From assembly GCA_030653405.1 (NCBI GenBank), contig JAURZO010000064.1:1-12467 (forward strand): a DNA stretch of 12,467 nucleotides. Reading direction: 5' to 3'. This document shows positions 8,063-12,467 of this stretch, in pieces (the stretch's first letter is position 1; each line of letters starts with the position of its first letter). Under the pieces are notes generated by a model. The model saw nothing but the letters and a program-made list of their open reading frames with translations, did no database searches and was not told the origin of the DNA. Origin of the DNA: Zwartia sp. GTDB taxonomy: Bacteria > Pseudomonadota > Gammaproteobacteria > Burkholderiales > Burkholderiaceae_B. The position numbers were made by a program, and so were the translations under genes.

Positions 8063-9196
8063 TTATTCGTCTTTTGGTCGTGCAGGAGGGGCATCCGCCG
8101 CCGCACGCGTTTCGTCGAAGCGGGGGTCCTCAGCCACGTAAGTACCGTCTGCTTTGTCTTCGGCCAGATTGTCTTCCTGGCGGTACGCATCGATCGCGTT
8201 TTGCAGGTCCCAGATCAATTGCTGGGTACCATCGCCCGACAAGGCGGAGATGGCGTAGGTTGGGCCCGCCCAGTCGTATTCCTTGCAGAAGCGTTTTTTG
8301 ACTTCCTCGGGATTGGGGACAACATCAAGCTTGTTGAGGACAAGCCAGCGTGGCTTGTTGTAGAGCGTCTCGTCGTAGAGGCGAAGCTCTTCGACGATCG
8401 CGCGCGCTTCACCGAGCGCGCGTGCGACAGTATCCTCATCAGGATCATGTGACGAGACGTCAACGATGTGCAGCAAAATGCGCGTGCGCGTCAGGTGGCG
8501 AAGAAACAGGTGACCCAAGCCAGCACCTTCGGAGGCGCCTTCGATCAAGCCAGGGATGTCCGCCACCACAAAGCTGCGTGACTCAGAGGTACGAACCACA
8601 CCCAAGTTGGGGTGGAGTGTCGTAAAGGGGTAGTCGGCGATTTTGGGGCGCGCATTGGAAATGCGACTGATGAGCGTGGATTTGCCTGCATTGGGCATAC
8701 CCAAGAGGCCAACATCAGCCAATACTTTGAGCTCCATGCGCAAGCGACGCTGTTCGCCTTCTTTGCCGGGCGTCCATTGCTTGGGCGCGCGGTTAACGCT
8801 GGACTTGAAGTGCACGTTACCCAGGCCACCTTCGCCGCCAGCGGCCAAAATGACTTGCTGGTCGTGACGGTTCATGTCGAACAGTTCTTCGCCAGTGTCT
8901 GCGTCATAAATAATCGTACCGACTGGGACGCGCAGCGTGATGTTTGCCGCGGCGGCACCATACATATCCGAACCCCTACCATTTTCGCCATTTTTAGCCA
9001 AGTGCTTGCGGGCATAACGAAAGTCGATCAGCGTGTTGATGTTGCGATCTGCGACCGCAAAAACACTACCACCTCGGCCTCCATCTCCACCGTCGGGTCC
9101 GCCTTTGGGGATGAATTTTTCACGGCGAAAGCTGTGCGCGCCGTTGCCGCCCTTGCCGGCAATGACTTCGATAGTGGCTTCGTCGACGAATTTCAT
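8063..9196 (-). CDS. obgE: Obg-family GTPase ObgE/CgtA
   Basis: An essential GTPase that binds the 50S ribosomal subunit and acts in ribosome assembly, stress response and cell-cycle control. The 377-residue protein begins with the glycine-rich Obg fold (residues 1-158, with GKGGNGAHSFRREKFIPKGG and GGDGGRGG). The G domain follows: G1 GMPNAGKST at 166-174, G2 Thr in YPFTTLHPN (about 192-193), G3 DIPG at 213-216, G4 NKLD at 288-291 and G5 SAL at 317-319. The tail is short and acidic/proline-rich, as in other proteobacterial ObgE. The start ATG at 9196 begins the canonical MKFVDEA. It lies just after a strong terminator that follows rpmA and lacks an obvious Shine-Dalgarno, so its expression is probably kept below that of the two ribosomal protein genes. 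Confidence 0.98.
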   Translation of the reverse strand: MKFVDEATIEVIAGKGGNGAHSFRREKFIPKGGPDGGDGGRGGSVFAVADRNINTLIDFRYARKHLAKNGENGRGSDMYGAAAANITLRVPVGTIIYDADTGEELFDMNRHDQQVILAAGGEGGLGNVHFKSSVNRAPKQWTPGKEGEQRRLRMELKVLADVGLLGMPNAGKSTLISRISNARPKIADYPFTTLHPNLGVVRTSESRSFVVADIPGLIEGASEGAGLGHLFLRHLTRTRILLHIVDVSSHDPDEDTVARALGEARAIVEELRLYDETLYNKPRWLVLNKLDVVPNPEEVKKRFCKEYDWAGPTYAISALSGDGTQQLIWDLQNAIDAYRQEDNLAEDKADGTYVAEDPRFDETRAAADAPPARPKDE

Positions 9197-9210
9197 GAGC
9201 TAATGGTACC

Positions 9211-9249
9211 GTGAAAATAAAAAGCCCTGCCGCTTGCGACAGGGCTTTT
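9211..9249 (-). terminator. Intrinsic terminator between rpmA and obgE
   Basis: AAAAGCCCTG (9220-9229) and CAGGGCTTTT (9240-9249) form a perfect 10-bp stem with a 10-nt loop. Read on the minus strand, the stem is followed by TTTTTATTTT, giving a good terminator for the rplU-rpmA transcript. It ends about 15 bp before the obgE start codon, so obgE and proB depend on read-through or on a promoter inside rpmA. Confidence 0.9.
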
Positions 9250-9265
9250 AGGGATGACAAACAAA

Positions 9266-9526
9266 TTACTCGGCCGAAATAATTGAAACGGTCGACTTGT
9301 TCAGCTTGCCCCGAACGGAGAATTTGACATGTCCGTTGGTCAGAGCGTAGAGCGTGTGGTCTTTGCCAATGCCTACGTTCGTGCCGGGATGAAACGTTGT
9401 ACCGCGCTGACGCACGATAATCGAACCGGCCGGGATCAGCTCGCCGCCGTAGGCTTTGACGCCTAGACGTTTCGATTCTGAGTCGCGACCGTTGCGGGTA
9501 GAGCCCCCGCCTTTTTTCTGTGCCAT
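9266..9526 (-). CDS. rpmA: 50S ribosomal protein L27
   Basis: L27 sits at the peptidyl-transferase centre, with its N-terminal tail reaching the tRNA acceptor ends. The 86-residue sequence has the conserved start MAQKKGGGSTRNGRDSESK followed by LGVK and the core AGSIIVRQRGTTFHPG and GIGKDHTLYAL. The N-terminus starts directly with the mature-type sequence, without the cleaved extension seen in Firmicutes. A clear ribosome site AGGAG lies 6 nt before the ATG. It follows rplU by 50 bp on the same transcript and is followed by a strong terminator. Confidence 0.99.
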   Translation of the reverse strand: MAQKKGGGSTRNGRDSESKRLGVKAYGGELIPAGSIIVRQRGTTFHPGTNVGIGKDHTLYALTNGHVKFSVRGKLNKSTVSIISAE

Positions 9527-9576
9527 TTTTTACTCCTGGTGCTTTCCGTGATGAGATGGGTAATGGATCTCAGCGA

Positions 9577-9888
9577 TTAAGCTGAAATATCACCAATCAG
9601 AATCTCAGTGTAGTTTTGACGGTGGCCTTGACGCTTCTGATAATGCTTGCGACGACGCATCTTGAAGATCTTGACTTTATCGTGGCGTCCTTGCGCAAGA
9701 ACCGTTGCTTTAACCACTGCGCCCACCACAAGCGGGGTGCCAATTTTCAATTGGTCGCCTTCGCCTACGGATAACACCTGGTCTAGCGTAATTTCTTGCC
9801 CAATGTCTGCCGGTATCTGTTCTATTTTGAGTTTTTCACCAGAAGCAATGCGATACTGCTTGCCTCCAGTTTTTATGACCGCGTACAT
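9577..9888 (-). CDS. rplU: 50S ribosomal protein L21
   Basis: L21 binds 23S rRNA in the large subunit and is needed for assembly together with L20. The protein has 103 residues, the same as in E. coli, beginning MYAVIKTGGKQYRIASGEKL and ending with the basic signature KIFKMRRRKHYQKRQGHRQ followed by YTEILIGDI. A purine-rich ribosome site (AAGAGGT) lies about 6 nt before the ATG at 9888. It is the first gene of its transcript. The leader of about 50 nt contains a small hairpin CGGC-6 nt-GCCG (9923-9936), of unknown meaning. Confidence 0.99.
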   Translation of the reverse strand: MYAVIKTGGKQYRIASGEKLKIEQIPADIGQEITLDQVLSVGEGDQLKIGTPLVVGAVVKATVLAQGRHDKVKIFKMRRRKHYQKRQGHRQNYTEILIGDISA

Positions 9889-9944
9889 GGGTTAACCTCT
9901 TGTTTTAGTGCAAATGGGATCCCGGCAAAGATGCCGAGCCAGAA

Positions 9945-9973
9945 ATAATAGCGCCTAACCACTTGAAAGTCAA
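9945..9973 (-). promoter_or_regulatory. Sigma-70 promoter for rplU-rpmA
   Basis: On the minus strand TTGACT (9968-9973) and TATTAT (9945-9950) are separated by exactly 17 bp; each matches its consensus hexamer at 5 of 6 positions. The expected start is near 9938, giving a leader of about 50 nt before rplU. Its -35 box lies only 11 bp upstream of the divergent ispB start codon, so the two genes share a very tight control region. Confidence 0.85.
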
Positions 9974-9984
9974 AAGAAAGTCTC

Positions 9985-10953
9985 TTGGATAAGCTAGCAA
10001 AACTCTTAGCCCCAGTGGCAAAAGACATGGAAACGGTTGATGCCGTCATCCGGTCCCGACTCAATTCCGACGTTGTGCTCATCCGCACAATCGGGGAATA
10101 CATCATTACCGCCGGCGGCAAACGCATGCGTCCGGTGCTGCTTTTGCTCGTCGCGCAGGCGCTGGGCTACAAGGGGGGGCATCAGCACTTGATGGCAGCG
10201 GCGGTGGAATTTATCCATACCGCTACGTTGCTGCATGACGATGTGGTCGACGAGTCTGATCTCAGGCGCGGACGTGGTACGGCCAATGCGGTCTTTGGCA
10301 ACGCCGCGAGTGTGCTGGTCGGCGACTATCTGTACTCGCGCGCTTTTGAGATGATGGTGGACGTCGACAGCATGCGAATCATGCAGATCATGTCAGGTGC
10401 GACGACCGTGATTGCCGAGGGCGAGGTGCTCCAGTTGCTCAACATCCATGATCCAGACGTCTCCGAGGCCCGCTACTTGCAGGTCATACGGTTCAAAACA
10501 GCCAAGCTTTTTGAAGCCGCCGCAGAGGCGGGAGCTGTGCTGGCGGGTGCGACGCTTGCGCAACAGGAGGCTTGTGCGGCCTATGGTCGACATATCGGGA
10601 CTGCTTTTCAGCTCGTCGATGATGTGCTCGATTACACGGGTGATGCGCAGGCGCTGGGTAAAAACGTCGGAGACGATTTGCGCGAAGGCAAGCCGACCTT
10701 GCCTCTGATCCGGGTGCTTGAGGTGGGTTCCGAGACTCAGAAGAAATTAGTCAGAGAAGCGATCGAAAAGGGTGAGGCTGATTTTGACCTCGTGGCTCAA
10801 GCCATTCACGACACAGGTGCGCTGGAGCATGCGAGGCAAGCTGCTGTATTTGAGGCCGAGCTTGCGCGACGTGCGCTTGAGTCCTTGCCTGATTCTGTCG
10901 CGCGTCAATCGCTGATCGACTTGTGCGCTTTTGCCATTGATCGCGACCGTTAG
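9985..10953 (+). CDS. ispB: Octaprenyl diphosphate synthase IspB
   Basis: A trans-polyprenyl diphosphate synthase that adds isopentenyl units to farnesyl diphosphate to make the C40 side chain of ubiquinone-8. The 322-residue protein shows GGKRMRP (isopentenyl-PP binding), the first aspartate-rich motif DDVVD at residues 85-89, EGEVLQL, the second motif DDVLD at 212-216, and GKNVGDDLREGKPTLPL. The small Ala80, five residues before the first motif, fits a long-chain product. The TTG at 9985 is chosen because the reading frame is closed upstream by a stop at 9964-9966 with no ATG or GTG between. The N-terminal LLAPVAKDM also matches the family, while the next ATG (10027) would remove it. The ribosome site is weak (GAAAG). 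C8 chain length is inferred from the family and taxon. Confidence 0.96.
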   Translation: MDKLAKLLAPVAKDMETVDAVIRSRLNSDVVLIRTIGEYIITAGGKRMRPVLLLLVAQALGYKGGHQHLMAAAVEFIHTATLLHDDVVDESDLRRGRGTANAVFGNAASVLVGDYLYSRAFEMMVDVDSMRIMQIMSGATTVIAEGEVLQLLNIHDPDVSEARYLQVIRFKTAKLFEAAAEAGAVLAGATLAQQEACAAYGRHIGTAFQLVDDVLDYTGDAQALGKNVGDDLREGKPTLPLIRVLEVGSETQKKLVREAIEKGEADFDLVAQAIHDTGALEHARQAAVFEAELARRALESLPDSVARQSLIDLCAFAIDRDR

Positions 10954-11004
10954 CGCCCGAATCTTGTCCCGGCGGTTTTCAGAGTGAGTGTCTACCTGCT
11001 CTCA

Positions 11005-11025
11005 GAGCTAGTAGCTACTAGACTC
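11005..11025. repeat. Perfect 14-bp palindrome with flanking arms, candidate operator
   Basis: CTAGTAGCTACTAG (11008-11021) is a perfect palindrome. Flanking GAG (11005-11007) and CTC (11023-11025) extend it if one A is bulged. It is centred about 77 bp upstream of the predicted start of the TRAP operon transcript, a usual place for an activator site. No T-run follows, which argues against an ispB terminator. The bound regulator is unknown. Confidence 0.5.
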
Positions 11026-11055
11026 GTGCTCGGGTTAATCCTAACGAATAAGTTG

Positions 11056-11085
11056 TTGTCAGTAGGGCATTGCGCATCGTCTAAT
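11056..11085 (+). promoter_or_regulatory. Candidate sigma-70 promoter for the TRAP operon
   Basis: TTGTCA (11056-11061) and TCTAAT (11080-11085) are separated by 18 bp and each matches its consensus at 5 of 6 positions. The start would be near 11092, giving a leader of about 90 nt that includes an A/T-rich stretch (11101-11136) and an inverted repeat. No -24/-12 element typical of sigma-54 promoters was found. Confidence 0.55.
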
Positions 11086-11131
11086 GAAGCAGAGACTGGC
11101 AAAAAATAACTTTAAAAATAAAATTAAAGAA

Positions 11132-11151
11132 ATAAAGCCGGCCGGATTTAT
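11132..11151. repeat. 20-bp imperfect inverted repeat in the TRAP operon leader
   Basis: ATAAAG-CCGG-CCGG-ATTTAT is a two-fold symmetric sequence with nine of ten base pairs matching (one G/A mismatch) and a CCGGCCGG core. It lies between the promoter candidate and the ribosome site, ending about 20 bp before AAGGAG (11171-11176). A repressor operator is one reading; a leader RNA hairpin is another. Confidence 0.45.
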
Positions 11152-11182
11152 CGCAGCGTTTACAAACTTTAAGGAGTTTTAA

Positions 11183-12301
11183 ATGTCCGTTCTGGCTTCA
11201 AGAAGAAAGTTTTTCTCAACCGCTGCGGCAGGTTCCGCAGTGGCACTCGGTGTGCCGACCATTGCGAAGGCGCAAAACGCACCCATCACACTCCGGTTCC
11301 AAAGCACTTGGCCTGCTAAGGACATTTTTCACGAATATGCGCTCGACTATGCCAAAAAAGTCAACGACATGGCCGAGGGGCAGCTCAGGATTGAGGTACT
11401 ACCTGCGGGTGCTGTTGTACCAGCGTTCAACTTACTCGACGCAGTATCTGCTGGTACTCTGGATGGCGGACATGGTGTAGTGGCCTACTGGTACGGTAAA
11501 AATACAGCGGTCGCGTTGTGGGGTTCGGGTCCGTCATTTGGTATGGATGCCAACATGTTGTTGTCATGGCATGAGTACGGTGGCGGCAAGGAGCTGCTCA
11601 CTGAAATTCAAAAGGCAATGGGCGTCAATGTCGTGTCCTTGATGTATGGACCAATGCCGACGCAACCTTTTGGCTGGTTCAAAAAACCCATCTCGAAGGT
11701 CGAAGATCTTAAAGGCGTGAAGTTCCGTACCGTAGGATTGGCGATCGACATGTACACCGCGATGGGCGCGGCTGTGAATGCCTTGCCCGGTGGCGAGATT
11801 GTGCCCGCTCTGGATCGTGGACTACTCGATGGTGCCGAGTTCAACAACGCGACCTCTGATTCGATTCTCGGCTTCCCCGATGTCTCAAAGGTCTGCATGC
11901 TGCAGAGTTTTCACCAAAGCGCCGAGCAGTTCGAGATTTTGTTCAACAAGGCAAAATACGACGCGCTGCCCAAACATCTCAAAAGCGTGCTCGCTGTGGC
12001 CGCTCAGGCCGCGAGTGCGGACATGTCTTGGAAGGCAATCGACCGTTACTCAAAGGACTACGAGGTCTTGCAAAAAGATAAGGGTGTGAAGTTTTACAAG
12101 ACGCCCGATGCCATTTTGCAAAGACAGTTGCAGATCTGGGATCAGATGATGGTGAAGCGTTCTGCAGAAAATCCGTTGTTCAAAAAGGTCCTGGATTCCC
12201 AAAGAGCCTTTGCTGAACGCGCGGGCAAATGGTCTGGTGACACGAATGTGAATTTCCGCATGGCCTACAACCATTTCTTTGCCCAGAAAAAGCCTGCTTA
12301 A
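11183..12301 (+). CDS. TRAP transporter substrate-binding protein, DctP family (TakP-like), Tat-exported
   Basis: The periplasmic receptor of a tripartite ATP-independent periplasmic transporter: it captures an organic acid and hands it to the DctQ/DctM membrane pair, driven by an ion gradient. The 372-residue protein starts with a twin-arginine signal (SRRKFF at residues 6-11, hydrophobic stretch, AKA cleavage site after residue 30). The DctP fold (PF03480) shows in LRFQSTWP, PTQPFGWFKKPI and VEDLKGVKFRTVG, where Arg182 matches the family's carboxylate-binding arginine. Gln161, Glu219, Phe220 and Gln245 fall where I recall the sodium/keto-acid site of Rhodobacter TakP, so a 2-oxo- or 2-hydroxy-acid ligand is likely but unproven. 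AAGGAG lies 6 nt before the ATG. The next gene, 105 bp on, looks like the small permease subunit. Confidence 0.93.
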   Translation: MSVLASRRKFFSTAAAGSAVALGVPTIAKAQNAPITLRFQSTWPAKDIFHEYALDYAKKVNDMAEGQLRIEVLPAGAVVPAFNLLDAVSAGTLDGGHGVVAYWYGKNTAVALWGSGPSFGMDANMLLSWHEYGGGKELLTEIQKAMGVNVVSLMYGPMPTQPFGWFKKPISKVEDLKGVKFRTVGLAIDMYTAMGAAVNALPGGEIVPALDRGLLDGAEFNNATSDSILGFPDVSKVCMLQSFHQSAEQFEILFNKAKYDALPKHLKSVLAVAAQAASADMSWKAIDRYSKDYEVLQKDKGVKFYKTPDAILQRQLQIWDQMMVKRSAENPLFKKVLDSQRAFAERAGKWSGDTNVNFRMAYNHFFAQKKPA

Positions 12302-12376
12302 GTCACGAGTGAGTTACCTTTTTGTTGAGTAGTTAGTCGGGTGGTGTCCTTGAGGATGCCGCCCTCTTTATTGATT

Positions 12377-12391
12377 CGAGGACGATTCTCG
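12377..12391 (+). other. Small hairpin between the substrate-binding protein gene and dctQ
   Basis: CGAGGA (12377-12382) pairs with TTCTCG (12386-12391), with one G-T pair and a 3-nt loop, followed by TTTCT. It lies in the 105-bp gap before the putative dctQ. It could stabilise the upstream message or partly attenuate transcription so that the receptor is made in excess over the permease. It is too weak to call a full terminator, and part of it would be coding if dctQ starts at 12356. Confidence 0.35.
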
Positions 12392-12406
12392 TTTCTGGAT
12401 GCATGT

Positions 12407-12467
12407 ATGAACAAATGGCTCTGGCGGATAGACAGCCTTTCCACGTTTGTGGGCAAGGCTTTCGCAT
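12407..12467 (+). CDS. Putative TRAP transporter small permease subunit DctQ (3'-truncated by window edge)
   Basis: Only 20 codons are in the window, reading MNKWLWRIDSLSTFVGKAFA. The pattern of a basic N-terminus, then IDxLSxxVGKxFAW-like sequence leading to a membrane segment, matches the start of many DctQ proteins (PF04290), and the position after a TRAP receptor gene supports this. The start is uncertain: an in-frame ATG at 12356 and TTG at 12371 would add up to 17 residues, and none of the three has a strong ribosome site. I chose 12407 because it gives the usual N-terminal length. DctM should follow outside the window. Confidence 0.7.
   Translation, partial: MNKWLWRIDSLSTFVGKAFA

Noticed and set aside
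8612..9214. A 200-codon plus-strand open frame over obgE
   Set aside because: It is antisense to the Obg fold and G1 region, with no domain or ribosome site. It is a shadow of obgE.
10954..10979. Weak hairpin CGCC/GGCG plus GTTTT after ispB as a terminator
   Set aside because: The stem is only 4 bp with a 13-nt loop. It is possible but too weak to annotate.
10954..11182. A tRNA gene or a sigma-54 promoter in the gap after ispB
   Set aside because: No cloverleaf or T-arm sequence is visible, and no GG-N10-GC element at acceptable context was found. A sigma-70-like pair fits better.
1..12467. A mobile element, CRISPR array, phage-defence or other novel multi-gene system
   Set aside because: All substantial genes belong to well-known housekeeping or transport families, with uniform codon character. 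No direct-repeat arrays, transposase, integrase or attachment-site duplications were seen.

Overview
The window looks like a chromosomal segment of a betaproteobacterium, most plausibly order Burkholderiales and perhaps Alcaligenaceae. The support is the block rplU-rpmA-obgE-proB with ispB divergent from rplU, a TPP-riboswitch-controlled stand-alone thiC, and a TRAP-transporter locus, all with protein sequences of betaproteobacterial character. The genus call is inference. I saw no mobile elements, CRISPR arrays, tRNA or rRNA genes.

Layout. Positions 2-3604 (+) carry all but about the first 46 codons of metH (cobalamin-dependent methionine synthase). Convergent with it, only 8 bp away, is a membrane acyltransferase of the acyltransferase-3 family (3613-4707, -). 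This lies 19 bp downstream of thiC (4727-6640, -), so the two probably form one transcript. The thiC leader (6641 to about 6782) holds a complete TPP riboswitch (6699-6778). It is followed by an intrinsic-terminator hairpin whose 3' arm contains the thiC Shine-Dalgarno sequence, which suggests thiamine pyrophosphate can switch off both transcription and translation. Next on the minus strand is the block rplU (9577-9888), rpmA (9266-9526), obgE (8063-9196) and proB (6902-8038). It is driven by a well-formed sigma-70 promoter (9945-9973), with a strong terminator between rpmA and obgE. Divergent from rplU is ispB (9985-10953, +), starting at TTG.

The right end begins a TRAP transporter operon: a Tat-exported substrate-binding protein (11183-12301, +) and the first 20 codons of what looks like the small DctQ permease (from 12407). 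The 229-bp gap before it contains a sigma-70-like promoter flanked by two inverted repeats, which are candidate operators.

Biologically the window is mostly housekeeping: methionine/folate/B12 metabolism, thiamine pyrimidine synthesis, proline synthesis, ribosome and ribosome assembly, the quinone side chain, and organic-acid uptake. I do not see an undescribed multi-gene system. The points most worth a second look are the riboswitch expression platform, the acyltransferase placed under thiamine control, and the palindromic control region of the TRAP operon.
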